A DNA stretch of 64,000 bases from Nipponacmea schrenckii. Lineage: Eukaryota > Mollusca > Gastropoda > Lottiidae. A model generated the notes under the pieces. That model searched no databases, was not told the origin of the DNA, and saw nothing but the letters and a program-made list of their open reading frames with translations. Positions 1-12,429 of this stretch are shown here, piece by piece; the first letter of the stretch is position 1, and each line of letters opens with the position of its first letter. The stretch lies in the NCBI GenBank assembly GCA_030562195.1, contig CM060200.1, positions 2,666,001 through 2,730,000 of the forward strand. Direction: 5' to 3'. The translations under genes and the position numbers were made by a program.

Positions 1-740
1 TATTTAAACAATAGACTTACTAAACTTTATTATGATAATCAGAAATAGTTCTTGCCTCAGACCTGGGTTGGGTCAGTGCTTTCTTTGGGTAATTTTCTCC
101 ATTCAAGAACCCAATTAATCCAAGGGGAATGTTCATTGTGGGAACATAATTTAAGGTTATTCAACTTGGTATCCCTTTCAGAGAGTCCACATAGTCAATG
201 ATGTTCATTTGATATTTAGGTTATTCAACTTGGTATCCCTATCAGAGAGTTCACATAGCTGAATTTATCATTATTTCATAATTTTTATCAAATTAATGTA
301 TATTTACTTTGCCATTTTGTAAATAATCAAAATGAAGATTTTATAATGTCAAACAGAAACATTTTTTAGCCATAAAAAACCTGATTTGAAAAGTAATCTT
401 AACGATGCAAAATGATATTTATGTAAATAACTGGTTTTTATCACTTCTCATCTGTAGCCATTTTATAATGATGCATCCCAGAACCTCAAGGTCGGCCATT
501 GACCTTGTAAAAACACAGACGTCTTTCTGTTTTAACTAGATAATCTATCTCCACAATATTCAACATCTTACTAAAGTTTCTAGATCTGTAAATGGCAGGG
601 CTTGTTTTGGCCGATTCTTATGGACTCACTTCAAACAAATTCTTTTGATACCATCAAAGTTTTGAGCATGGATTATGAAATGAATCATTCTGTGACAAAA
701 ATCCACACAACTAGTTCTAGACTAGTGGATGGTCCGTTGG
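1..740. other. Intron 3' of e16, no gene seen
   Basis: AT-rich sequence downstream of e16. It holds two copies of a dispersed short repeat (TCAACTTGGTATCCCT followed by AGAGAGTCCACATAG or a one-base variant) at about 163-195 and 226-258, related to copies near 19.0 kb. Nothing else recognised. Confidence 0.5.
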
Positions 741-860
741 CCGCATGGTCTAGACGGTTGACATGTATTGCTGGCGATTAGGTGCCTGACTCTGAGATCG
801 CTGGTTCGGAACCCGTTCGGGTCTCAGCCAATTTTCAGCAAGAGAATCTGTGCTATACCA
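741..860 (+). repeat. tRNA-derived SINE fragment
   Basis: An A-box-like TGGTCTAGACGG at 746-757 and a B-box-like GGTTCGGAACC at 803-813 are spaced as in Pol III tRNA promoters. The ends do not form an acceptor stem, so it is a SINE head rather than a working tRNA gene. Confidence 0.6.
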
Positions 861-1029
861 AGATAGTGTTATCCCAATAACGAAAATATTGTAGTTCAAG
901 ACTGTGTAAAAAAGGGACTCATGGACAGGTATGAAATACAAGTCACCTAAAAACCCTCAAACTTTCCGTTCAAATGATACAATATCAAATAATGACAGTT
1001 TCTATCTTTAAATATTGCTAGCCAGACAG

Positions 1030-1112
1030 ATTTTTCAGCGAGTTAGACGTTAACTTGCTAGCCTGAGGGTCCAGAGTTCAATCCCGAGAAAAGTCTAGAT
1101 TAACTTTTGGAC
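1030..1112 (+). repeat. tRNA-derived SINE fragment (SINE-B)
   Basis: AGTTAGACGTTAACTTGCTAG followed by GAGGGTCCAGAGTTCAATCC. The same phrase recurs at 21035, 24508, 24630 and 26426, defining a dispersed tRNA-head family. Confidence 0.6.
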
Positions 1113-2386
1113 TTTTCAGTCTTGAAGATTCTCAATTAACTTCTGCTAGATACAGAAACTTTAAAATCAGATTTGTCAAAATAAATACTCCATCAACAAT
1201 GGGAGATAAGTATGTCTGCATGAATAATCTCGACATCGTCTGCTGGTCTTAGAATTCACGTCTGCTTCCAGTCGAAATTTCAACAACACAAAGATTTCAT
1301 TCATCCAATCATCAAGTGTTTTACATAAATATCCTGGCAACCACAATGTACGACTTGTTTCGAGATAACCTTTCAGGTGATTGGTTCCATATATAATACC
1401 AAGATGATTCCTCGTTATCTTTTCCTTGTACGCAAATCGTATTTCAGAATTTAAGTTCTTTCTTTAGATATACATTTAAACTAAAAACTTGAGAAGAAAT
1501 ATTTTTTTTTTTTAGAAATATGACCTGAATATGCCAATGTTTCTAAAATTAGGTGTTCTGAAAACATAAGGAGTCATAACTTAGGTTGAATTTAAAGAAA
1601 ATTGAACAAATTTTTATATATTTTAGAAAAAATGCCAGTTTCCAGAATTATAATTCCTGATAAAATGGAATCATTTGTTTATATGAATTTAGTTTTTATG
1701 TATCTAAAACATTATTCATATATATTTACCTGTAGAAAATGACTTAAGGCTAGGATCACACAGAATACTCCAAAAACTAACACAATATAACTGACCTAGG
1801 CCGGTGCTTTTATGAAACTAGGTCCCGAGTACAATCCAACAATAGATTTAAAATGATATCACTGTCTGAGTGAGTGACCTCCCCTTGTTATCAGCCCACC
1901 TGCCTGTTATTAGGTAACCATGACAACTGTTAACAGTATAAATATATCTATAGATTATTTCTCACATTCTAAACCAACAAAAGAATATTGATATTCCGTG
2001 AGAATTACAACCAATTCACTCGATAATCCACTGTACAAAAAAACACGAGCAGAGAATAAAATGAAATGATATACAAGTTAAAGGTGTTGCGTTCCACTTT
2101 TCTGATACAGGTTAAGCCACAGAAGACAGGTAAGCACTATCTACAGTGTGCAGTGAGGAAATCCAAATGGAATCTCATGAATATTCATGTACTACTTTAA
2201 TCTGGTTTTTGTTCATGCCAACAGGACATTTAACTTCGAGTGTCGCATCAAACCCCTTTTTTTCATTTTCAACTGTAAAGGGTATCTTTGCATTCCATGA
2301 AAGATAAAAAAAGGGGGTTAGGGGTGGTGATATATTTTGTTTTGCAACACTCTCTCCATTTCATTCACTTAAAGAGATGTGGGCAA
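1113..2386. other. Intronic AT-rich sequence
   Basis: No coding potential found. Around 1785-1830 there is a diverged monomer of the 54-bp satellite of 14025-15835 (GACCTAGGCCGGTGCTT). A donor-like CTACAG|GTAAATA lies on the minus strand near 1727 but no matching exon is supported. Confidence 0.45.
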
Positions 2387-2566
2387 AAAAGAATCCTAGG
2401 AATTATTCTTGAAAACTTAACTTAAATGATTTTAGTGTTCCAGTGGTCTGATTGGTCAATCAGTTAAATTGATTTTAGATTAAGTTTTATTATCCAATCA
2501 GATTACTGTCTTTCTTAAAATCTGGATGTTATTTAAGTTAAGTTTTGGAGAGCAACGCCCCATGAA
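2387..2566. repeat. Fold-back element, copy 1
   Basis: Left side has TTCTTGAAAACTTAACTTAA then CTGATTGGTCAATC. Right side has ATCCAATCAGATTACTG then TTTAAGTTAAGTTTTGGAGA, roughly inverted. The same words recur at about 24985, 27050, 45058 and 61985, so this is a dispersed family rather than a local hairpin. Confidence 0.5.
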
Positions 2567-2750
2567 GAGAAGAAATTGAAGAATTTAAGAGAAATACTTG
2601 TAAGATAAAAACACAGTTTATCAGTGAAAATTTCTGGAATTTACAGAAACATTCTTGCAGACTCGGCAAAATAAAATGAAACAGAGTTTTATTAAGGGAG
2701 TTAACATCTGATTTTCGTGCACCTTATTGACTAAAGAACAAAAAGAGTGA

Positions 2751-2861
2751 AAATATATACTATTGTCCCGTCGTCTAACATTTCAGCTAAATGTCTAAGT
2801 TTCATTTGTCTGAGGAAGACATTTAGCGGAAACGTTAGAAAACAAGACAAAGTATATATTT
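2751..2861. repeat. Imperfect 45-bp inverted repeat
   Basis: Outer ends AAATATATACTA and AGTATATATT pair; inner arms around CTAAATGTC and GACATTTAG pair, with a loop of about 20 bp. The right arm carries GCGGAAACGTTAG, like the GAAACGTTGAG of the palindrome at 4518-4671. Confidence 0.65.
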
Positions 2862-3796
2862 ATAACTGTTCCCCCTGTTATAGGAATATGTTATATAATT
2901 AGAAAGAATTTAATATCCTAGTACAAGTTCAACAAAATTTTGGTTAGATTTTATTATGAAATATAAGCTATATAAATACTATTATAATATAACAATGACC
3001 TTGGCTGGTGTTTTTATTAGGTGTTATATTTCACAATGTTTATATTAAGATGTATAATGTAGATAGACCCCCCCCTCCCCCTGGGGGTTTGTGAATACAC
3101 CTTCAGTGTAATGGGTGTTAAAATTATGACATGAGTTATTGATTGACAGAATTTATAGATAAGTTAATTTCACATCAATAAATACACCATCTGAGTAAGA
3201 CAATCATTGGATATTAGGTTTGCATTGCCAGTATTACGAAACCAGCTGGTATTAAGTCGTGAGATACAACCAGATAAATTAGTGTCTTACAAAAAGATGG
3301 CAAAATCTAGTGTAATAGTTGTATAGACTGCTATAAAGAGAAGTACCATCAGGTGTTTTGAAAAGAATAAGCATGGTCTGCTTCAAACATGACCTCCACC
3401 ACTACCATAAAGGTGTTTTAAAAAGAGTAAGCATGAAGGCTTCTACTATAATTAGGGAGTAATAGTTGTATAGTGGACTGCTTATTAAGAGCACTACCAT
3501 CATGTGTTTCTTAAAGACAAGGTCTGCATCAGACATGACATCCAACACTACTATAATAGTCAACATCATGAGATACAACCAGATAAATTAGCCAAAAAAA
3601 TCAGATTTAAAGATTTAAAGATCCCTTGTCAATTTGCTTGTATTTCCTTCAATGCACACAGAAAGGCATTGTCATTTTCATCAGCCCAATCAAGTACAGA
3701 AAAGTTAGACTTAAAACTCCATTTGATCCTTTATTCTGAAGCCATCTCGAGTTAAATGGAGGTAAGATTAAGGTATATGTTAAGGTACAATGTAAG
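2862..3796. other. Intronic sequence with diverged local duplications
   Basis: GAGATACAACCAGATAAATTAG occurs twice (about 3261 and 3569, given here as the 20-base core AGATACAACCAGATAAATTA). Segments around CATCAGGTGTTTTGAAAAG repeat near 3350, 3410 and 3500. No gene. Confidence 0.45.
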
Positions 3797-3908
3797 AATA
3801 ATTAACTTGACACAATTATATGGATAACAATTACTTTAATAAATAACTTGGGACGTTTTGAATTATTAAAGTAATTGTTATCCATATAATTGTGTCAAGT
3901 TAATTATT
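3797..3908. repeat. Perfect 46-bp palindrome
   Basis: Arms 3797-3842 and 3863-3908 are exact reverse complements around a 20-bp loop that contains GGGACGTTTTG. Likely a young fold-back insertion or inverted duplication. Confidence 0.9.
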
Positions 3909-4517
3909 ACCCAGTTACTAAATGCCACTTAAAGAAGAAATGTTAAAAGAAGACTAGAGAGAGAGACAGTGTCCTTGTCTTAAACCTGAGCTATTGTAAT
4001 TCATTCTGATGATATCATCTTTTAGGTATCCTAGAACACACCCAGAATTATTCTACAAATTTATACACAATACAATAGTATCAACCTACAATATATATCA
4101 CTTCAAACATACATCACCTTGAAACCCAACTCAAGAAGCCATTGTGTGATATTCTAGATGATCATTAATATAAAAATGATTTACTGCAAGAAACATTGTT
4201 GAATTTTCTTCCAATTTTTGAAGAAAAACTGCTTGGAATTCTTGAACAAATATATATAGAAGTTAATTTCTTTATTTTTATTGAGTAGCAGGCATTTGAA
4301 ATTTTAAACAATGGCCATTTAATTTTCAAAATCCTACCAAAAGCTTACTGAATCTGTATATTAGATATCTGTTAAAAAGATTTACAAGATGAGCTTCTGA
4401 GATAATTGCTACAAATATTTTTCAATGAATGTTTTATTTAAACAGAGTAAGAAAACACCAGGTAAGAAATCCAGGCTATCCAAGTATATAAGAAAAACAT
4501 GGAAGACTGTGTATATT

Positions 4518-4671
4518 GATATACTATTTCTAACAATTTATTAACTCAACGTTTCACATGCTCATACAGGCAGCGTTATCAAGAGAAATGCATTCATTCA
4601 TTTCTCTTGATAACGCTGCCTGTATGAGCATGTGAAACGTTGAGTTAATAAATTGTTAGAAATAGTATATC
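4518..4671. repeat. Perfect 73-bp palindrome with 8-bp loop
   Basis: Arms 4518-4590 and 4599-4671 are exact reverse complements. The arm includes TTATTAACTCAACGTTTCAC and ATGCTCATACAGGCAG, the same words that make up the 91-bp satellite at 37012-39665. It ends TATCAAGAGAAATG next to the loop. Confidence 0.95.
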
Positions 4672-6152
4672 CATATATCTTGTGCTTCTTTACCTATGCC
4701 TATTTCTATATGTCTTATAAACAGTACTGTGTATATTATTGTTATAAATATCTCAGTTATTGTAGTTCTATTAGTAACTGATTTATTACAACCTCTAGCT
4801 AAGATAATATCTTCTAGTACCCAGTTACAATAAACACTAATATTACCATTGCTGGTTGGTATACTAGGCAAGTTTTCAGGTTTGGCCAAGGACCAGTTGG
4901 TAGAAAGGATCCCTGTCACAAAGAACATCGAATGATATAAAGAGTCATGATATTTCTGGTATAGAAAAGTAGTTTTAAAACGTTTTAATTATCCTCGTGT
5001 CCAGATTCTAATAACTACGTCAGACGTGTTTTCGTATGTGATAATTACATGACAACAAAAACTTGCCAGAGTGAAAATTGGAAAGAAGTATGTAAAAGTT
5101 TTGATGAATTAGAAACTTTTTTTTCTTGGCAGTCAGACTTAAAAGGTGAAAAATGAATTATCAGTAGGCCTGACGATATATCAGTGGTATGATTCATTCA
5201 CAAGTTTTTACTAGAATGAGAAGTTAGGTTTACAGTCTGACTAGATATAGTATTCTAGACTACTTAATGAGATCATTGTGTCAACTTCTACTCACAACCT
5301 TCGAGAAAACACTACAACTAAATCTCTTTGTATCATTATACTGGCATGCCAGCGATTAAAGAGATTGTTAAGAGGTTTTCTACATATTTCATGGACACTG
5401 ATAGCATCAATTTACATCATTCTAATTAACAATCAAATGTCTGTGGTTCCTGTAATTCCACTTTAAAGCTAATTTATGCCATCATTGTTCCTGATACATG
5501 TATACATACAAGATACATACTCTTTTAAACCCTCTTTTAAGTTTTGAGCTACAGATTATCATTGATATTTGTGTGTACTAAATATCAAGAACTAAGAATA
5601 TATGGATAATATAATCCTACCTCTATATGTCTTATAAAGAATGTACTAAATATCTGTTAAAATAAACACAAGAAATGTGGAAATTCTATAATATACTACA
5701 CTATTCAGAATTCAGTCTTTTAGTAACAATTTTCCCCCAAAATTTGAACTCCTAGTCAATTTTTAACAACTACCAGATGTTATTATAGAAACATAAACAA
5801 TTAGAGTAACTAGTGCTTCAATTTCTGATGTTTGTTCTGCAGATTATTCCACTAGTCATTTCTGATCTGGCATAATTTTTCAATAAATTGTCTTCGATGG
5901 AATTTTGACCTAAGTTATCAAAATTAAACTACCAAATACAAACAGTGTTAAAAGTGGACAGACAATACAAGTTAGAGCTCATGGAACAAAAAAAATCTGT
6001 TGAATTTGTGGTATTCCGAGCATCCCAGTTGAAAACAGAAAAATTACATTATAGGCTCTGTTAAGCGATTTGATCCTCTGTTAACCAATGACCCTGGTTG
6101 ACTCTAGAGTGTCAATCGGGTTTGTCCTTAAAAGAAATATAGACAGGCTTAC
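4672..6152. other. Intron just 3' of e16, no clear exon
   Basis: AT-rich. TCTATATGTCTTATAAA occurs near 4706 and 5622. A 64-bp open piece at about 4848-4911 has AG/GT borders but is not convincing. Nothing else seen. Confidence 0.4.
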
Positions 6153-6226
6153 CTTGATCATCCTGTTTTTATCACATGGCATAATCTGATCCTGGCAATT
6201 ATTCTCATGGACATTTATCAGACAGT
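6153..6226 (-). CDS. Exon e16, C-terminal half of the C1 zinc finger
   Basis: 74 bp, ending in phase 0. Encodes (N)CLINVHENNCQDQIMPC then DKNRMIK. With e15 it supplies the remaining ligands: C-X2-C-X4-H-X3-C-X6-C. The X3 after His is one longer than the X2 usual in C1 domains. Acceptor TTTTCAG, donor GTAAGC. The next exon is not identifiable; the DH domain should follow below position 1. Confidence 0.9.
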
Positions 6227-6518
6227 CTGAAAATATAATAGAAGTTATTTACAATATAAACAATAATATCTCATACCATAACCAGTACCTTCCAGACTAG
6301 TTTTCTTGAAGGCTATCAATTTTATCACTCTATTTCGTTTTTACGCCATGGCTGATTGCAATGTTCCATTGTTGATATTACATGAGTGTTAGTCCTTTCT
6401 CAGTACTGTTCCAAGATCATCTCCAGGATTCTCAGGGTTCCCAGAATCCATATAGCTAATAAAACTTATTGTAGATATATGTAACAATTACAAGAACTGC
6501 AAGATTTTATTGTGACAA

Positions 6519-7140
6519 ATTCACAATTCACAGAGCTAAACAATTCACAACTCACTGGGCTAAACAACTCACAATTCTCTGGGCTAAACAATTCACAATT
6601 CACTGGGCTAAACAATTCACAATTCACTGGGCTAAACAATTCACAACTCACTGGACTAAACAATTCACTGGGCTAAACAATTCACAACTCACTGGGCTAA
6701 ACAACTCACTGGGCTAAACAATTCACAACTCACTGGGCTAAACAATTCACAATTCACTAGGCTAAACAATTCACTGGGCTAAACAACTCACTGGGCTATA
6801 CAACTCACAACTCACTAGGCTAAACAATTCACTGGGCTAAACAATTCACAATTCACTGGGCTAAACAACTCACAACTCACTAGGCTAAACAATTCACTGG
6901 GCTAAACAATTCACTGGGCTTAACAACTCACTGGGCTAAACAACTCACTAGGCTAAACAACTCACTGGGCTAAACAACTCACAATTCACTGGGCTAAACA
7001 ATTCACAATTCACTGGGCTAAACAATTCACAATTCACTGGGCTAAACAATTCACTGGGCTAAACAATTCACAATTCACTGGGCTAAACAATTCACAATTC
7101 ACTGGGCTAAACAATTCACAATTCACTGGGCTAAACAATT
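6519..7140. repeat. Minisatellite, 17/24-bp composite unit
   Basis: Repeats of CACTGGGCTAAACAATT with an optional extra CACAATT, so units alternate between about 17 and 24 bp. The 24-bp form stays open on the minus strand (repeating ELFSPVNC), which is an artefact. Confidence 0.95.
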
Positions 7141-8150
7141 CCTTATTCAATTCACATCTAAAGAGTGTAACTTTATGATTAAATAAAAAGTATGTATACT
7201 TATACCAGTATATGATGTGTTTATTATGAATTATAAAATATAAACATGGCCAGGTAAAAAACTGGCGACTTTGTTTTAAAAATGAGGTGCCAGAATTAAT
7301 TACATCAGCTGTTATCATAATTAGAACATCACTAATTAAAACGCATAAAATATCAAAATAAAGATCAGATGAAGGTGGGAGGATTAAGTGCGTAATTAAA
7401 TATTATAATGAATGGGTTAACAAGTTAATCAAATCTTTCAATACAATACATGATGTTATTAGGTATGTGGACTCTCAGAATAAAATGCTGAGTCGACTAA
7501 CCCAGTCGTAAAGCAGAATCAGGTGTTCAGTAAGAGTAAATAATGCCTCGTTTCCTTTGAAACAATTTCCATATTTAATAGAGGTTTTAAACCTCGACGT
7601 GACAAATCTATATGAAAGTCTAAAAATCTCAATTTAAAAAAAAAAAATTTGATATAAGTGTTGCGTAAATGAGCTAAGGCAATTGCTCAATAATTCAACA
7701 ACCCTTGAAGAAAAATTATGAAACTCAAACCCATCCCAAATACATATTAAAAGTTAAAAACTATCTTACATTTTTTACTCAAAAATTTCCACCTATCCAT
7801 TTTCCTTTATTATCCAGTGAATAGTTTTAAACATCACTTAAATTCACCTCAAAACACAATTAGAACATTATAACCAACGAAAATATCATGAATAATAGCA
7901 GAAAAGGAACGAAACTTGTAAAACAACAGCAGAAACAGAACTAACACTGTAATCATGTGTCAGGCGTTTTCTATAGAATGATATCTATTAATAGTAACAG
8001 TGTGTTTTAGACACGCGTTATAAGTTCTGGCAATCTTATACAGATGGGGTGATAATGTCAATTCATGATTTCAAGAAATACTCATTCTTTCAATCTGGTT
8101 TATATCATTGTATATTCTAAACTTATTTTTATAACATAACCTTATTTATA
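7141..8150. other. Intron, nothing recognised
   Basis: AT-rich intron between e15 and e16. A weak match to the dispersed GTGGACTCTC word lies near 7466. No exon found. Confidence 0.45.
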
Positions 8151-8500
8151 TAAGCTGACTTATTTTATAACATAGATTAATTTATAACATAACTTATTTT
8201 ATTATATAACCTTATTTTATAACATAACCTTATTTTATAACATAACCTTATTTTATAACATAACCTTATTTTATAACATAACCTTATTTTATAACATAAC
8301 CTTATTTTATAACATCACCTTATTTTATAACATCACCTTATTTTATAACATAACCTTATTTTATAACATAACCTTATTTTATAACATCACTTTATTTTAT
8401 AACATCACTTTATCTTATAACATAACTGATTTCATAACATAACCATATTTATATAAGCTGACTTATTTTATAGCATAGCCTTATTTTATAACATAACTTA
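8151..8500. repeat. Minisatellite, about 18-bp unit
   Basis: About 18 copies of CTTATTTTATAACATAAC, very regular in the middle and eroded at both ends, where ATATAAGCTGACTTATTT flanks the array on both sides. Confidence 0.93.
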
Positions 8501-9068
8501 TTTGATCTTGTAGTTCAGTATGGGGTGCCCATTATGGTAACTGCATATTTTCCATTTCGCAAATTAGCAATGCAATGATAGAGATGGTTGAAATAAGCCC
8601 TTGTTAAAGAAACATCTCCCAATTCAGGTCATGTGTATAATTTCAAATAAATTAACATAATATATTCTACAATATATAATACCATCCCAGTGGTTTACTG
8701 ATTATATGATGTATTATCCCATTAGTATAAATACTGACCTAGTTTAATATTAATTATATAACATTTTATACTGTCATATATTACATAATAGTTATTTTTA
8801 ATTCTACTTTCACTTTCTAAATCCATAATTGTTCAACTGAAAATTGTCAAATTGTTTACATATTTAACCCTTGAAGACTGAGTGTAAGAAAAGATTAAGA
8901 TCCTTATAGATTAATATAGCATTGTCTTTTGACCTCATCAACACCTTTACCCCTAGTGAATCTAGGTTGTGTTGTTAAAATCTTTCCCTATTGCATCACC
9001 TTTCCCCCCTCCCCATAATCCTTAATAGCACCCCCCTCCCTCCCTAAAGAATGAAATTCAGTACTTAC

Positions 9069-9195
9069 TTTCACATTTTAAGGCTGGTTTATTGGCCATA
9101 GTTTTATTACAGACATGACAAGCTGTGTTGTTACTGTAGCAGATCGAAACAAATTGATGAGTCGACGTATTCTTTACTTTGTTTTCTTTCTCTTT
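9069..9195 (-). CDS. Exon e15, N-terminal half of the C1 zinc finger
   Basis: 127 bp: 42 codons and one base. After KEKENKVKNTST comes His, then HQFVSICYSNNTACHVC and NKPALKC. The pattern H-X12-C-X2-C-X11-C is the atypical C1 spacing of AKAP13/ARHGEF2/ARHGEF28 (X11, not the X13-14 of PKC). Acceptor AATTACAG, donor GTAAGT. The exon ends inside the next C-X2-C pair. Atypical C1 domains of this group are not thought to bind diacylglycerol. Confidence 0.9.
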
Positions 9196-10137
9196 CTGTA
9201 ATTAAACAATTAACAATTAATTAATATCTAAAAATAGAACTGTGATCCAAAATAATTACTAACTTTTAGCATAGGGACCAGGGCATTAAGAAACTCACCC
9301 TGACAATCTGGGCTGTCATCAATATAATTAAATCAAATGACAATTCAATTTTCAGCTCATAAAAATAATTACTTTTGAAAATATACTGTTTTTTAATCCA
9401 CAATAAAAAGTACATAAAAAAGAACAACTTCTCTACTAATATAAGACAAAATTTGAGAGAATTAATTGAATATGAAGCCAGGATTGTAAAGTATAACACT
9501 TACAAATGATAAAAAATTCCTCATTTTAAAATCAATCAATTATTTATTAACATTCATTAACTAATTGATTAATAAACACACATGAAAATCACTGAAGATC
9601 ATACACAATGCATGTAACATCTATTAAAGGTTGTATATCCGAAACACATAAGTCTTTCACAAACATTCAAATTTTTCAATCATGAAGTCAGCAAATATCG
9701 ATGACACAGACCAGTAACAAAGATTCAAGGTCCAAACATCAGGTAGATCAACACCTATCACAGTAAGCGTAAGAATGCCCTGTATTAAAGAGATACCCTT
9801 CATAAAAACAGCAATGCTCGAATTCAAAATCAAACTTTTTTTAAGTTAAAAATCGTGTTTTGACACTCCTCTGTTTGACTAGTCATGTTTAAAAAATTTC
9901 ATTCACAAAATTAATTAATCAATTTATTAATTACTGGTATACAAAAATATTTCAAATAATTTTAATTTGATTGGTTAATTACTAATTAATAATTTCAATT
10001 AACATTAAAAAATTTCTTAAATAACGATCTATTTTAAATAATTTATTGAGCTCATCAAACCTCAAAACTTTTCTATAACAAGAGATAAGAGCTCATACTT
10101 CTCTAACTACCTTGCTTTTACAACTATTGTATATCAC
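9196..10137. other. Intron, AT-rich, nothing recognised
   Basis: Low-complexity AATTAATTA runs at 9530-9570 and 9910-10030. No exon, element or repeat supported. Confidence 0.45.
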
Positions 10138-10975
10138 CTCTGTATGTATGATATAATATACCCCTGTATTACAATGTATGATATAATATACCCCTGTATT
10201 ACAATGTATGATATAATATACCCCTGTATTACAATGTATGATACAATATACCTCTGTATGACAATGTATGATAAATATACCCCTGTATTACAATGTATGA
10301 TATAATATACCCCTGTATTACAATGTATGATATAATATACCTCTGTATTACAATGTATGATATAATATACCCCTGTATTACAATGTATGATATAATATAC
10401 CCCTGTATTACAATGTATGATATAATATACCTCTGTATTACAATGTATGATATAATATACCTCTGTATTACAATGTATGATAAATATACCCCTGTATTAC
10501 AATGTATGATATAATATACCCCTGTATTACAATGTATGATATAATATACCTCTGTATTACAATGTATGATATAATATACCCCTGTATTACAATGTATGAT
10601 ATAATATCCCCTCTGTATTACAATGTATGATATAATATACCCCTGTATTACAATGTATGATATAATATACCCCTGTATGACAATGTATGATATAATATAC
10701 CTCTGTATTACAATGTATGATATAATATACCTCTGTATTACAATGTATGATATAATATACCCCTGTATTACAATGTATGATATAATATACCTCTGTATTA
10801 CAATGTATGATATAATATACCTCTGTATTACAATGTATGATATAATATACCTCTGTATTACAATGTATGATATAATATACCCCTGTATTACAATGTATGA
10901 TATAATATACCCCTGTATTACAATGTATGATATAATATACCTCTGTATTACATTGTATGATATAATATAATGTAG
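10138..10975. repeat. 30-bp minisatellite, about 28 copies
   Basis: Unit begins TATGATATAATATACCCCTG and ends TATTACAATG; CCCC and CCTC variants are mixed along the array. Being 30 bp it stays open for long stretches (MYDIIYPCIT), which does not mean coding. Confidence 0.96.
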
Positions 10976-11737
10976 TGTATATAAATAATTATACAGTCAT
11001 GATTTGATTCTAATATTCATTTGACATTTAGATTCTAGCTTGGCCTGAATATATACACTGATAAAAATAGCTTCACATGATATCAAAGATATCTTAAGAT
11101 ACATTTCTGTTTTTACATAATTTGTGAGGTTCCAACAAACTAGTTGTCTTAAGAAACTAATTGGAATTTGAAAAGTTTCTATTTACACCTAAATATCATT
11201 AGTGATCATGGTGTAAGGCTCTTTTCACACTGGCTTGTTTTAACGGTAACAGTAACATCTACCAACCAATCTGCAAGTTATTTCCCTGGACCCTTATTCT
11301 GGAAAACTTATCTTAAAATTTTGGAACCATTCTCGGCAAGCTTGTTATATTGTTAGTGTAAACACAAGGGTAAAATTTATCATTTTATGGCGGCTTGATG
11401 GGACCAAGAATAGAACACTTTATATCGGCCTGGTTTAAATGGAGGTAATGATACACCATACACTTTACTTAATGTTAATGTTTTCCACACATAGGATCAG
11501 TAGTCAATGTAGGGTGTAGAGGTTGGACTGACCACCCAGAGACAATAGACCTACAACAATAGCCACACTGCCCAGAATGTATTATTATATAGAAATATAT
11601 AACTAGTTTTATAGGTCAGGTACAGTGACCCTATTTCTCACTCAGAAAATAGATTATCATATCTAATGTTTTGAGTCGAATAAGGTCAAAGGTAAAGATA
11701 TGCAATAGAGATCTACATGCTAATCTTCTGCAAAAAA
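10976..11737. other. Intron, nothing recognised
   Basis: Includes CCCTTATTCTGGAAAACTTATC near 11290, given here as CTTATTCTGGAAAACTTATC, which resembles the edge of the fold-back family described at 2387. No exon. Confidence 0.4.
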
Positions 11738-11880
11738 TGGACTAATGACGAAGGGCAATGCTATGCAGTGTGCAAGTAAATATTGCCAGGGCAGCATATT
11801 CAACTGTCAAGGGATCTTTAACGAACACAGTCTGCAGCACATGGGGCCTCAGTTTATTGTCCGATCCAAACGAATTAAAT
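11738..11880 (+). repeat. SINE-A fragment, 5'-truncated
   Basis: Matches the body of the copy at 42229-42500: CTAATGACGAAGGGCAATGC, ATGCAGTGTGCAA, GGGATCTTTAACG, CAGTTTATTGTCC. Confidence 0.75.
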
Positions 11881-12271
11881 TAATTAAAATACCAGGATTG
11901 ATTAAAAAAAAATTAAATTACCTGCATTCAGAGGGAGATAAACAAACCACCACAATGGTGTGAAGACAAGGTAAATACAAGATAAATACTATACAGACAG
12001 TTGGAATAACCAATTAACATCGTATATAAGTCAATAATTATAATATAAACACACAGTAATTACTACTAGTATAACTAGATAAATACAACAGCTTCTTGTC
12101 TAGGCTATTCCATTCACTCCCTCCACAATATATTATTACTTATTATCTAGTCCTAATCAATATACTATCCTGTCATATAGAAATTTTAATTTTATTCATT
12201 CATTCCTTCATTATTCACCCATTGATTCATTCATTCCTTCATTTATTCAAATAACAAAGCTTATAACCTAC

Positions 12272-12389
12272 CTTTTTATTTCTGTAGCTTATCCGAGAGA
12301 AGACACTTGTTTTTCGTTTCTTGACCTCCTCTTTCTTGGTCTGTTTATTTTTATCATCACTATCTGGGGAGGGGGAGCGTTTTAAATCT
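12272..12389 (-). CDS. Exon e14, basic segment before the C1 domain
   Basis: 118 bp ending in phase 0. Encodes DLKRSPSPDSDDKNKQTKKE, then KKRKTSVFSRISYRNKK. The Lys-rich stretch could be a nuclear-localisation or membrane-contact patch. KRSPSP and KRKTS are kinase-like motifs. Acceptor ATTTTAG, donor GTAGGT. Lys-rich sequence just before C1 is also what I recall for AKAP13 and ARHGEF28. Confidence 0.85.
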
Positions 12390-12429
12390 CTAAAATAGAA
12401 AACAATATTATTATTATAATACCACAATA

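Noticed and set aside
465..520. Possible exon with KDVCVFTRSMADLE
   Set aside because: Acceptor AAAACAG is acceptable and phase fits, but the only donors (GTTCTG, GTCAAT) are poor and the peptide is not recognisable.
741..860. Functional tRNA gene
   Set aside because: A and B boxes are present but no acceptor stem or clear anticodon arm; it fits a SINE head.
1727..1785. Possible exon ending at a CTACAG|GTAAATA donor
   Set aside because: The phase required by e16 meets a stop codon; open only in a phase that does not fit.
3797..4671. microRNA precursors in the perfect hairpins
   Set aside because: Arms of 46 and 73 bp with no mismatches or bulges and relation to repeats elsewhere point to fold-back elements.
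4848..4911. Possible extra exon after e16 (ILSTNWSLAKPENL)
   Set aside because: It has AG and GT borders, but the open reading that looks protein-like is not in phase 0 as e16 requires, and the acceptor tract is poor.
10293..10970. Repeat-protein-like frames (MYDIIYPCIT)
   Set aside because: Product of the 30-bp minisatellite; period 30 keeps the frame open.
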